A stretch of DNA of 64,000 nucleotides from Aliiglaciecola sp. M165 (GTDB lineage Bacteria > Pseudomonadota > Gammaproteobacteria > Enterobacterales > Alteromonadaceae). Both the position numbers and the translations under genes were made by a program. The DNA lies in NCBI RefSeq assembly GCF_007197995.1, contig NZ_VKKH01000005.1:248001-312000 (forward strand), given 5' to 3'. The notes under the pieces are model-generated. The model did not search any database, was not told the origin of the DNA, and was given only the letters and a program-made list of their open reading frames with translations. This document shows, in pieces, positions 9,936 to 17,897 of the stretch; the first letter of the stretch is position 1; every line of letters starts with the position of its first letter.

Positions 9936-10487
9936 ATGATGCGCTATTTTTTAGGATTTGATTTGTCCGCGAAAGATAAATTGGCTATTGAACATTGGCG
10001 TTCGATTTCGTTGCCCCATTTTGAACGCAGTATTCCGGCAAAAAACTTTCATGTAACCAGTGTATTTCTTGGTCAGGTGACGACGACTCAATTGGATTTA
10101 TTGACCCAGTCTATTGAGCACTGCCACGAAAACTTCAAGCCCTTTGAATTGCATCTTGACCAATACGGTTATTGGTCAAAACCTAAGATTTTATGGCTGG
10201 GTTGCTCTGGAAATATTCAAGCAGCAACTCAGATTCATGGGCGTTTAAAAGAATTATCTCAACAGGCTGGAATTGTGGTCTCCACTAAGCCCTACGTACC
10301 CCATGTTTCCATTGTTAGAAAAGCTCCGAACGACCCACCATCCTCATTAATTGCAGCGGATTTTAAAGTTAACTTCGATCAACTGCACTTGTTTGAGTCC
10401 GTCTCTGGTAAATCAGGAGTGCAATACCCAATACGTCAAAGTTGGCGACTAAACCCGTTTGCACGCCCTCAGCCGGGCAAGCGGTGA
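9936..10487 (+). CDS. thpR: RNA 2',3'-cyclic phosphodiesterase ThpR
   Basis: The 183-residue protein is of the 2H phosphoesterase superfamily. It has both H-x-T/S-x motifs: HVTSVFLG near residue 42 and HVSIVRK near residue 125, at the expected spacing for LigT/ThpR. These cytoplasmic enzymes open 2',3'-cyclic phosphates on RNA. Two ATGs are adjacent at the start (9936 and 9939). The gene is divergent from hrpB with about 50 bases between them, and precedes purU. Confidence 0.9.
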   Translation: MMRYFLGFDLSAKDKLAIEHWRSISLPHFERSIPAKNFHVTSVFLGQVTTTQLDLLTQSIEHCHENFKPFELHLDQYGYWSKPKILWLGCSGNIQAATQIHGRLKELSQQAGIVVSTKPYVPHVSIVRKAPNDPPSSLIAADFKVNFDQLHLFESVSGKSGVQYPIRQSWRLNPFARPQPGKR

Positions 10488-10575
10488 TGAGTTATGCAAA
10501 TAAGTGCTTTACCCTCAGTGCCTTGGATCGCACAATACGCGACAATTGCGTGTTAATGTTTCCAGGGAATGCCTT

Positions 10576-11430
10576 ATGCAACAAACTTTTCGATTAGTCA
10601 TTGATTGTCCTGACCAGGTGGGTTTGGTCGCTGCAGTCAGTCAGTTTTTGGCTGAGCATCAGGCGACCATAGTCGAAGCCAGCCATCATACCGATACTCA
10701 GCTCGGGCGCTTTTTTATGCGTCATGAGATTGAAGCTGATTCGTTAAATCTCAGTTTAGATAGTTTTAAGCAGGCATTTGCGCCCTTGGCTGAGACGTTT
10801 TCGATGAACTGGAAAGTCAGTGATTCACATCAAAAACAAAAAGTAGCATTACTTGCCAGCCATGAGTCTCATTGTTTGATCGATATATTGCATCGCTGGC
10901 ATACCAATGAATTGGATTGTGACATTCCGTGTATTATCGCCAATCACCCACAAATGAAACAATTTGCTGACTGGTATAAGGTGCCATTTCATTGGGTGGA
11001 CTTTAAAAACCAGGACAAAGCCAGTGCCTTTGCTCAGGTCGAAGCCCTGCTTGACGAGTATCAAGCTGACTTGACGGTGCTTGCGCGTTTTATGCAAATC
11101 GTACCGGATTCCTTGTGTCAAAAATTAGCCGGCAAAGCCATCAACATTCATCACAGTTTTTTACCTTCTTTCGCAGGCGCAAAGCCTTATCAACAAGCTT
11201 ATGATAGAGGGGTGAAACTTATTGGGGCGACCTGTCATTATGTGACTAAAGACTTGGATGAAGGCCCGATAATTGAACAAGAAGTGATCAGAATCAGTCA
11301 CAGTGATTCGGCAGCTGACATGGTGCGAAAAGGAAAAAACTGTGAAAAAGCCGCCCTTGCTAATGGTGTACGTTATCACTTGCAAGATCGCGTGATTATT
11401 CATCAACATAAAACCGTTGTATTTGCCTAG
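10576..11430 (+). CDS. purU: Formyltetrahydrofolate deformylase PurU
   Basis: The enzyme hydrolyses 10-formyl-THF to formate and THF, feeding PurT and balancing one-carbon units. The N-terminal ACT domain (about residues 1-80, FRLVIDCPDQVGLVAAVSQF) is followed by the formyltransferase-like domain with SFLPSFAGAKPY and GATCHYVTKDLDEGPII. I place the start at ATG 10576, with AGGGA eight bases upstream, giving 284 residues, the usual length; a GTG at 10504 would add 24 unlike residues. The histidine phosphatase gene follows after 12 bases, so the two are probably co-transcribed. Confidence 0.94.
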   Translation: MQQTFRLVIDCPDQVGLVAAVSQFLAEHQATIVEASHHTDTQLGRFFMRHEIEADSLNLSLDSFKQAFAPLAETFSMNWKVSDSHQKQKVALLASHESHCLIDILHRWHTNELDCDIPCIIANHPQMKQFADWYKVPFHWVDFKNQDKASAFAQVEALLDEYQADLTVLARFMQIVPDSLCQKLAGKAINIHHSFLPSFAGAKPYQQAYDRGVKLIGATCHYVTKDLDEGPIIEQEVIRISHSDSAADMVRKGKNCEKAALANGVRYHLQDRVIIHQHKTVVFA

Positions 11431-11442
11431 ATTACTGATGTC

Positions 11443-12057
11443 ATGACAGTTTATTGGGTGCGACACGGACAAACTGATAGCAATCGCGAGCGCGTAGTAC
11501 AAACACCTGATACGCCTTTGTCGTCATTAGGTCATCAACAAGCACAGCTGCTTGCCAACGCTTATAAGAATGCAGATATTGGATTAATTCTTTGCAGCGA
11601 TCATATGCGCACCCAACAAACAGCTGCACCACTTCACGAGGCGCTCAACTGTCAAATCGAATACACCGAGCTTTTGCAAGAAAGAAGTTTTGGTTCACTG
11701 CGCGGTCAACCTTATGACAGTATTCAAGAGGATTTTTTTGCCAAGGATTATCATCCCCCCCAAGGTGAAAGCCATCCTCAGTTTGTAAAAAGAGTTTTTG
11801 ACGCATGGGACTTGGTACTAAATAAATCGACAAAGACGCAAAGCGACGTGTTAGTTATGACACATGGTTTGGTATTGCGCGTGATATTCGCAGAGATATT
11901 TGGCTTGAAAGAAACTGAAATACAAAGACTTGGTTTCGAGAATACGTGCGTGACAAGTATTTCCAAAACGTCACCCTGGCAGACAAGATTGTTATGTAAT
12001 GTCGATCATTTGGATTGTCTTTCCGACCCAGAAAGTGTCGAGCAAGGAGCCGTATAA
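11443..12057 (+). CDS. Histidine phosphatase family protein (phosphoglycerate mutase-like)
   Basis: The 204-residue protein has the catalytic RHG motif right at the N-terminus (YWVRHGQTDSN), then SDHMRTQQTA and the second catalytic histidine in VLVMTHGLVLR near residue 140. Members are cofactor-independent-looking phosphatases or mutases (CobC, GpmB, PhoE types); substrate cannot be told from sequence. It follows purU closely on the same strand and ends two bases before a convergent gene. Confidence 0.85.
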   Translation: MTVYWVRHGQTDSNRERVVQTPDTPLSSLGHQQAQLLANAYKNADIGLILCSDHMRTQQTAAPLHEALNCQIEYTELLQERSFGSLRGQPYDSIQEDFFAKDYHPPQGESHPQFVKRVFDAWDLVLNKSTKTQSDVLVMTHGLVLRVIFAEIFGLKETEIQRLGFENTCVTSISKTSPWQTRLLCNVDHLDCLSDPESVEQGAV

Positions 12058-12058
12058 T

Positions 12059-12628
12059 TTAAAAGTATGCAGAGTAACTAACGTTAACTTTGTTATCGAT
12101 AAAGCCATTGTCGAACAAACTACCTAGTTCGCCCGTAGACTCCCAACGATGGCTACTAAATTCCAGGTCGACATGATGATCTTCACGAACACCTTTAAAT
12201 CGACTAGTGATCATGTATATACGGCTTTCGGGAAGTTCGAATTGCACGCCTTGAGAAGATTTAAACTCAGGGGCTGATTGTAAAACCATTCCAGCGCTGA
12301 CGCTTACATAATGATTTACTTCGTATCTTGGCATCACTGAATAGCGTTTTAAGCTGATTTTCTGGTTGTTAATACCCCAGCTCAACTGACCCTTTGCATA
12401 AGTTAATCCGCCTTCAAAGGAGAAGTTTTCGGTAAAAGGCTGGGTAAGTTTCAGTTCATACTCGCGGTGTTTACAACCGTTAAATTTGATACGTGATTTA
12501 TTAAACTCAACATTGACGGTGTCGGGTAAGCTTGATTTAAGCCAATTGACACTTTGCGAAACAAAGTTGTCTTGTGCTTGGCAGGTAGTGCCAACTAGTG
12601 TCATCAACAAACAAAGATATTTGACCAT
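12059..12628 (-). CDS. Secreted beta-rich protein of unknown function
   Basis: About 190 residues. A signal peptide (MVKYLCLLMTLVGTTCQAQ, cleavage after about CQA) precedes a body of alternating hydrophobic residues that ends in an aromatic residue (VNVSYSAYF). This suggests a small outer-membrane beta-barrel or periplasmic beta protein. ATG 12628 is preferred; a GTG at 12637 is also open. It is convergent with the histidine phosphatase gene. No family recognised. Confidence 0.6.
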   Translation of the reverse strand: MVKYLCLLMTLVGTTCQAQDNFVSQSVNWLKSSLPDTVNVEFNKSRIKFNGCKHREYELKLTQPFTENFSFEGGLTYAKGQLSWGINNQKISLKRYSVMPRYEVNHYVSVSAGMVLQSAPEFKSSQGVQFELPESRIYMITSRFKGVREDHHVDLEFSSHRWESTGELGSLFDNGFIDNKVNVSYSAYF

Positions 12629-12800
12629 GAACTTCACTCACAAGGTGCGTTTAACATGGTCAAATAGTACGCAATTTTTTTAAGGTTTAACGTACGCCTA
12701 TCAACAATAGGTATATGTAAAAATACCTTAACTTGGCGGACCTGATTCTGTCTATTTAATATTCAATGACTTAGCAACAACTATTGAAAATTTTATCTTG

Positions 12801-13625
12801 TTACTTTTTTCGTTTATCAACAGGCTCTGCACATTTAAATACGTTTTGATGTTTGACTTTGCCAATCTCGCTTCCTTCGCCTTTGGCATATTGAGAGTTC
12901 CACAAGTCTTTCATTTCTGGCTTTTTGCCTTCAGCCGCCCACTGTTGTTCCGCCTCTTTTTGTTTTTGGTAATTGCGCTGGCGGTTCTGATCCCATTCCT
13001 GAACCTTTTGCATGAAAACTGGGTCTTCGCCCAAATCATGAAGCTCCATTTGCATATCATTGAGCAAGGCGAGCGGGTAAGGCATGATCCGGCAAATAGG
13101 CTCTCCTGCAGCAAATTTAACGGTCTTTTGTGCCTCGGTAAAACGCCAGTTCATGGTAAATGGAAAGGGTACCCAGTCAGTTCGCACAAAAGCATCGAGT
13201 GGCGTGAGTGCTGATTTGTCATGATTGGCTGGTCCAGATATTAACAAGCCATATTCCGGAGGGGTTCGAAACAAAAAAGGTAAATACCAAGTCACAGTGC
13301 CTGAGCCAAAGTGCGGTAGTGGCGCAAAGGGATCTTGCTTTGCCGGTCGAATGTCTAAGCGATCTCCATTTTCCATACCGCTCCAGCTAATTTCCACGTC
13401 GACCGGATTCAAAAGCTCCCAGCCCATGGTGTTTGCAGCCGTTAACGGAATACACCGATATGCATAACGGGCGGGCGTATTGTCCATCCATTCACGAGTC
13501 GCTTTGCAAGGTCTTATCATTGCCGACACATCCCGCTTCACACCAGGGATTACATAGGCATGAATAAGATTGTTTGGGATAGTATTTGGCTGCATTGACT
13601 GACTCATTGGGTTCTCACTTATCAT
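12801..13625 (-). CDS. DUF6065-like protein
   Basis: The 274-residue protein has no signal peptide. It carries conserved-looking stretches such as RPCKATREWMDNTPARYAYRC, NPVDVEISWSG and a charged C-terminal tail rich in Glu, Gln and Lys (about residues 215-274). I believe it falls in the DUF6065 family, whose function is unknown. It is divergent from a class IV aminotransferase and sulfotransferase-like pair, sharing about 125 bases of upstream DNA with them. Two starts are possible: ATG 13625 or ATG 13607, the latter with a better-placed GTGAG. Confidence 0.6.
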   Translation of the reverse strand: MISENPMSQSMQPNTIPNNLIHAYVIPGVKRDVSAMIRPCKATREWMDNTPARYAYRCIPLTAANTMGWELLNPVDVEISWSGMENGDRLDIRPAKQDPFAPLPHFGSGTVTWYLPFLFRTPPEYGLLISGPANHDKSALTPLDAFVRTDWVPFPFTMNWRFTEAQKTVKFAAGEPICRIMPYPLALLNDMQMELHDLGEDPVFMQKVQEWDQNRQRNYQKQKEAEQQWAAEGKKPEMKDLWNSQYAKGEGSEIGKVKHQNVFKCAEPVDKRKK

Positions 13626-13750
13626 TTATTTGAATAGGTTAAATCTGCTGATTCATTGTTAGACTTTTTGAGCTAGAAAACCTATTCGCATTTCTTTTTT
13701 AATTAAATTTGTTTATGTTCTAAACACAAAATGACACAACAAGGCCATTT

Positions 13751-14659
13751 ATGGGTACGCACCAGTACGCGGATGATCCGCGCAATCAGACCATACTAAT
13801 CAATATTAATGACGAACTCTATCCTCGTAATGAAGCAAAGATCTCTGTGTTTGATAGTGGGTTTATTTTGGGCGATGGTGTTTGGGAAGGAATTCGTCTG
13901 CATCAGGGCAAACTAGCCTTTATCGAGCAACACATGAAACGTTTGTACGATGGCGCAAAGGCGCTGGACATGGATATAGGGTTGAGCAAAGAAAAATTGG
14001 TTGAACGCATCCTCAATACCTGTCAGGCAAATCATATGGAAGACGGCGTGCATATTCGATTAATGGTCACCCGTGGCATAAAGGCTACCCCATATCAGGA
14101 TCCCAGAGTTACGATTTCACCTGCAACCATAGTGATCATTCCAGAGTTTAAAACACCTTTACAACCCAATGAAAATGGCGTGGCACTTTTTACCACTCAT
14201 GTTCGACGTGGCTATCCAGATGTTCAAGATCCCAAGCTCAATACGCATTCCAAATTAAACTGCATATTCGCTTGTATACAAGCTGCCAAAGCAGGCGTAG
14301 ATGAAGCCTTGATGCTTGATCCTCACGGATTTGTTGCTACCTGTAACTCAACCCACTTTTTCATTGTCACCCAGGGTGAAGTCTGGACGTCCACAGGAGA
14401 TTTTTGCCTGGATGGGATAACGCGTCGTAATGTCATTCAACTTTGTCAGGCCAACAATATTCCTGTTTACGAAAAGAACTTCACTTTGTCGGATGTTTAC
14501 GCCGCCGATGAAGCGTTTATCACGGGTACCTTTGCCGGACTAACCCCGGTATCCGAGGTGGATGGGCGTATGATTGGTCACCCGGAAAATCCGATGATCG
14601 CAACGTTGCAACAACATTATATTGATTTAATTGAATCTCTGGGAGCTCCAAATATATGA
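13751..14659 (+). CDS. Class IV aminotransferase (branched-chain aminotransferase-like)
   Basis: The 302-residue PLP enzyme has the fold-type IV pattern: DSGFILGDGVWEGIRL near residue 36, the catalytic lysine in LNTHSKLNCIFA near residue 160, EALMLDPHGFVATCNSTH, and TRRNVIQL followed by EAFITGTFAGLTPV. These cytoplasmic enzymes are branched-chain or D-amino acid aminotransferases or aminodeoxychorismate lyases; the sequence is closest in feel to the IlvE-like group, but substrate is uncertain. AAGG lies seven bases before the ATG. Its stop overlaps the next start (ATGA), so it is translationally coupled to the sulfotransferase-like gene. Confidence 0.85.
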   Translation: MGTHQYADDPRNQTILININDELYPRNEAKISVFDSGFILGDGVWEGIRLHQGKLAFIEQHMKRLYDGAKALDMDIGLSKEKLVERILNTCQANHMEDGVHIRLMVTRGIKATPYQDPRVTISPATIVIIPEFKTPLQPNENGVALFTTHVRRGYPDVQDPKLNTHSKLNCIFACIQAAKAGVDEALMLDPHGFVATCNSTHFFIVTQGEVWTSTGDFCLDGITRRNVIQLCQANNIPVYEKNFTLSDVYAADEAFITGTFAGLTPVSEVDGRMIGHPENPMIATLQQHYIDLIESLGAPNI

Positions 14660-15378
14660 CGCTACGAATCGCCATGTGGTCAGGGCCACGTAATATCTCC
14701 ACAGCAATGATGCGTAGTTGGGAGAATCGTTCTGATTGCAGTGTTGTTGATGAGCCCTTTTATTCGTTTTATTTAAACAAAACACAAAGCCCCCATCCAC
14801 TTTTTGAAGAGGTTATCGCTTCACAAAGTAGCGACTATGATACCGTCACTCGGGCGCTGGTAAATGGGCCTTGTTCGACACCGCTGCAGTACCAAAAACA
14901 TATGACTCATCACATGCTGGATAACGTTGACTTGAGGTGGACAGAAGGGTTAAAACACTGCTTTTTAATTCGCGATCCTCATCAAGTGGTTAACTCCTAT
15001 TTTAATAGCCGAGGTGTGTGCACAGCAGAAGATATTGGCATTATTCGCCAGGCAGAATTGTTTCAGGATATTTCTGCTATCACCGGGCAAAACATCCCGG
15101 TAGTGGATTCAAATGCAGTGTTGAATGATCCACACAAGATCATTTCTGCACTTTGTGACGCGCTGGAAGTTTCATTTGACCCAAATATGTTGGCTTGGCC
15201 ACAAGGCACCCGAGAAAGTGACGGTGTGTGGGCAAAGCATTGGTACCACTCAGTAAATCTTTCAACCGGTTTTGCACAGCCGCAAAACATAACCTTAAAT
15301 TTAAATGATGAGCAAATGCGTATTGTCGAAGAGGTTATGCCTGCCTACTTATTACTTAAAGAATTTGCCATTGGTTGA
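14656..15378 (+). CDS. Sulfotransferase-like protein
   Basis: The 240-residue protein has a P-loop-like PAPS-binding start (MWSGPRNISTAMMRSWENR, residues 7-25) and the second nucleotide-binding region CFLIRDPHQVVNSYFNSR near residue 110. This is the layout of cytosolic sulfotransferase-type P-loop proteins. Acceptor unknown. The ATGA overlap with the class IV aminotransferase suggests the two act on one amino-acid-derived compound; this is inference. Ends about 160 bases before the M3 peptidase gene. Confidence 0.75.
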   Translation: MTLRIAMWSGPRNISTAMMRSWENRSDCSVVDEPFYSFYLNKTQSPHPLFEEVIASQSSDYDTVTRALVNGPCSTPLQYQKHMTHHMLDNVDLRWTEGLKHCFLIRDPHQVVNSYFNSRGVCTAEDIGIIRQAELFQDISAITGQNIPVVDSNAVLNDPHKIISALCDALEVSFDPNMLAWPQGTRESDGVWAKHWYHSVNLSTGFAQPQNITLNLNDEQMRIVEEVMPAYLLLKEFAIG

Positions 15379-15538
15379 TCTGTAAGCTTTAAAATACGGT
15401 AAACAACTCTGCACTGAGACTGTTGGACTTGTAGTTTCGGGCGCAGTCATTAGTATTGATTTGCTTGAGCGGTGCACATGACGTCGCTCTTATAATTATA
15501 AAGACAGAAAAAATCTCCAAACATAACTGGAATCATAC

Positions 15539-17707
15539 ATGAATAAATTTGCCCTGACCCTAACCAGCGCCGCTATGATCGCGACACTGGCTGGTTGTTC
15601 GAAACCCTCGACAGACACCCAAACAGCTGCAGAAAAACCGGCTATGGAAGCAACTCAACAAGCAGACAATCCGTTGTTAGCTGAATACGCTGGCCCTTAC
15701 GGTGGTGTGCCTGCATTTGACAAAATGGATTTGGCCGACCTTAAACCTGCTCTTGAAAAAGGCATGGAAATCAATCTGGCGGAAGTAGACGCAATCGTTA
15801 ATAACCCAGATGCTCCAACATTCGAAAACACCATCGCGGCACTGGAACGATCCGGTGCGGAACTCAACAGAGTATTCCGCTATTGGGGCATTTGGAGTTC
15901 AAATATGAACAGCCCTGAGTTTCGTGAAATACAGGCTGAGATGGTACCTAAGATCTCCGCGTTCAGTTCCAAAATCAATCAAAACGAGGCTCTTTTTGCC
16001 CGAGTCAAAGCGGTTTATGAAGGCGAAGAGTTTAAAACCCTGACACCAGAGCAACAACGGGTTACATGGTTAAATTACAATGGGTTTGCGCGAAACGGCG
16101 CGACATTGGAAGGTGAAGCCAAAGCTCGCTATGCTGAAATCAATCAAGAACTTGCTACTCTTCAAACCAAATTTGCCAATAACGTATTGGCCGATGAAGA
16201 AAATTATGTTCTGTACATCACTGAAGACCAGCTCTCTGGACTACCTGAATCATTTGTCACTGCGGCAGCTTCAGCGGCTGCAAGCCGTGATCAGGAAGGT
16301 AAGTATGCAATTACTAACACCCGGTCTTCAATGGACCCTTTCCTGACGTACTCGGATGAACGTGAATTACGCAAGAAGGTCTGGGAAACCTACTACAGCC
16401 GTGGCAACAATGGCGATGAGTACGATAATAATGAATTGATCAAGCAGATTTTGGCGCTTCGCCACGAGCGTATTAAGTTGTTAGGCTACGACAACTATTC
16501 AGCTTGGCGCTTAGAAGACCGCATGGCGAAAAACCCACAAAATGCCATGGACTTAATGGAAAAAGTCTGGCCCGCAGCCATTGCTCGTGTGGAAGAAGAA
16601 GTTAAAGACATGCAGGCGGTTGCAGATGCCGAAGGCGCAGACATTACCATAAAACCTTGGGATTATCGGTATTATGCTGAAAAAGTTCGTAAAGAAAAAT
16701 ACGACCTAGATTCAGATGAAGTGAAGCAATATTTGCAGTTAGACAAACTAAGAGAAGCGATGTTTTACGTTGCGGGTCGTTTGTTCAATTTCAAATTCTC
16801 ACCTGTTCCTGAAGGTTCGGTGCCGGTATTCCACGAAGACGTTAAAGTATGGGATGTTACCGACCTCACCACCGGAGAGCATATTGGTTTGTGGTATCTT
16901 GACCCGTTCGCTCGCAAAGGCAAACGCTCTGGCGCTTGGGCAACAACTTACCGCAGTCACACGACCTTTGATGGTAAGAAAACGGTACTGTCTTCCAACA
17001 ACTCAAACTTTGTGAAAGGCCCTGAAGGTGAACCCACGCTTATCTCTTTTGATGATGCTGAAACCTACTTCCATGAGTTCGGTCATGCACTGCACTTCTT
17101 GGCAGCAACAGTAGCCTATCCTACGTCACATTCTGGCGTTCGTGATTACACCGAATTCCAATCTCAGTTATTGGAGCGTTGGTTGACCACAGACGAAGTG
17201 ATCGACAACTATTTGGTGCACTACAAAACCGGCGAGCCGATTCCAGAAGAGCTCGTTGCGAAAATCAAAAAAGCGTCGACCTTCAACGAAGGATTCAAAA
17301 CCACAGAGTATATGGCATCTGCCATTATGGATTTGCTGTATCACACAACCGATCCTGCTCAGATTGATCCACAAACATTTGAAAAAGAGCAGTTGACTAA
17401 ACTGGGTATGCCAGAAGAAATTGTCATGCGTCATCGCAGCACACACTTTGGACATATCTTTAGTAGCGAAGGCTATGCGTCGAGCTACTATGGCTACATG
17501 TGGGCAGAGGTCCTCACCTCAGATGCCGCAGAAGCATTTGCTGAAGCACCTGGCGGATTCTACGACAAAGAAGTCGGCGAACGTTTGGTAAAACACCTAT
17601 TTGCTATTCGTAATGCGATGGACCCAGCAGAAGCTTATCGTCTGTTTCGTGGCCGAGATGCAAAAGTTGAAGCACTCATGCGTGATCGCGGCTTTCCTGT
17701 TGAGTAG
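15539..17707 (+). CDS. dcp: M3-family zinc metallopeptidase (peptidyl-dipeptidase Dcp-like), lipoprotein
   Basis: The 722-residue protein has a lipoprotein signal (MNKFALTLTSAAMIATLAGC) and a low-complexity linker, then the M3 peptidase body. The zinc motif HEFGH is at about residue 512, with the third ligand Glu in the following helix, and the C-terminal IFSSEGYASSYYGYMWAEV matches the Dcp/oligopeptidase A pattern. Dcp removes C-terminal dipeptides; the lipid anchor places this copy in the periplasm. It is a single-gene unit ended by a strong terminator. The Dcp assignment over other M3 members is likely but not certain. Confidence 0.9.
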   Translation: MNKFALTLTSAAMIATLAGCSKPSTDTQTAAEKPAMEATQQADNPLLAEYAGPYGGVPAFDKMDLADLKPALEKGMEINLAEVDAIVNNPDAPTFENTIAALERSGAELNRVFRYWGIWSSNMNSPEFREIQAEMVPKISAFSSKINQNEALFARVKAVYEGEEFKTLTPEQQRVTWLNYNGFARNGATLEGEAKARYAEINQELATLQTKFANNVLADEENYVLYITEDQLSGLPESFVTAAASAAASRDQEGKYAITNTRSSMDPFLTYSDERELRKKVWETYYSRGNNGDEYDNNELIKQILALRHERIKLLGYDNYSAWRLEDRMAKNPQNAMDLMEKVWPAAIARVEEEVKDMQAVADAEGADITIKPWDYRYYAEKVRKEKYDLDSDEVKQYLQLDKLREAMFYVAGRLFNFKFSPVPEGSVPVFHEDVKVWDVTDLTTGEHIGLWYLDPFARKGKRSGAWATTYRSHTTFDGKKTVLSSNNSNFVKGPEGEPTLISFDDAETYFHEFGHALHFLAATVAYPTSHSGVRDYTEFQSQLLERWLTTDEVIDNYLVHYKTGEPIPEELVAKIKKASTFNEGFKTTEYMASAIMDLLYHTTDPAQIDPQTFEKEQLTKLGMPEEIVMRHRSTHFGHIFSSEGYASSYYGYMWAEVLTSDAAEAFAEAPGGFYDKEVGERLVKHLFAIRNAMDPAEAYRLFRGRDAKVEALMRDRGFPVE

Positions 17708-17740
17708 AACATCAGTTTACTGAATAAATATACGTACACA

Positions 17741-17764
17741 AAACGCCCTTCGGGGCGTTTTTTT
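17741..17764 (+). terminator. Rho-independent terminator after the M3 peptidase
   Basis: AAACGCCC, loop TTCG, GGGCGTTT, then a run of T. Confidence 0.92.
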
Positions 17765-17833
17765 ATGCCTTCCTTTTTTGATGCCCATTAAATACCAAAC
17801 TGCACGAAGAAATAGATTGGTATAACTTTAAAC

Positions 17834-17863
17834 TGCATCCAATGTCCGTCTTGAGCCGTTTGC
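17834..17863 (+). promoter_or_regulatory. Proposed ECF-sigma promoter (TGCATCC-N16-CGTT) of the TonB receptor
   Basis: TGCATCC (17834-17840), 16 bases, CGTTTGC (17857-17863), about 35 bases before the GTG start. One of eight sites sharing this exact architecture in the window. Confidence 0.75.
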
Positions 17864-17897
17864 TTAATTACTAGAAATAATGCAAGGAACAAGACAG

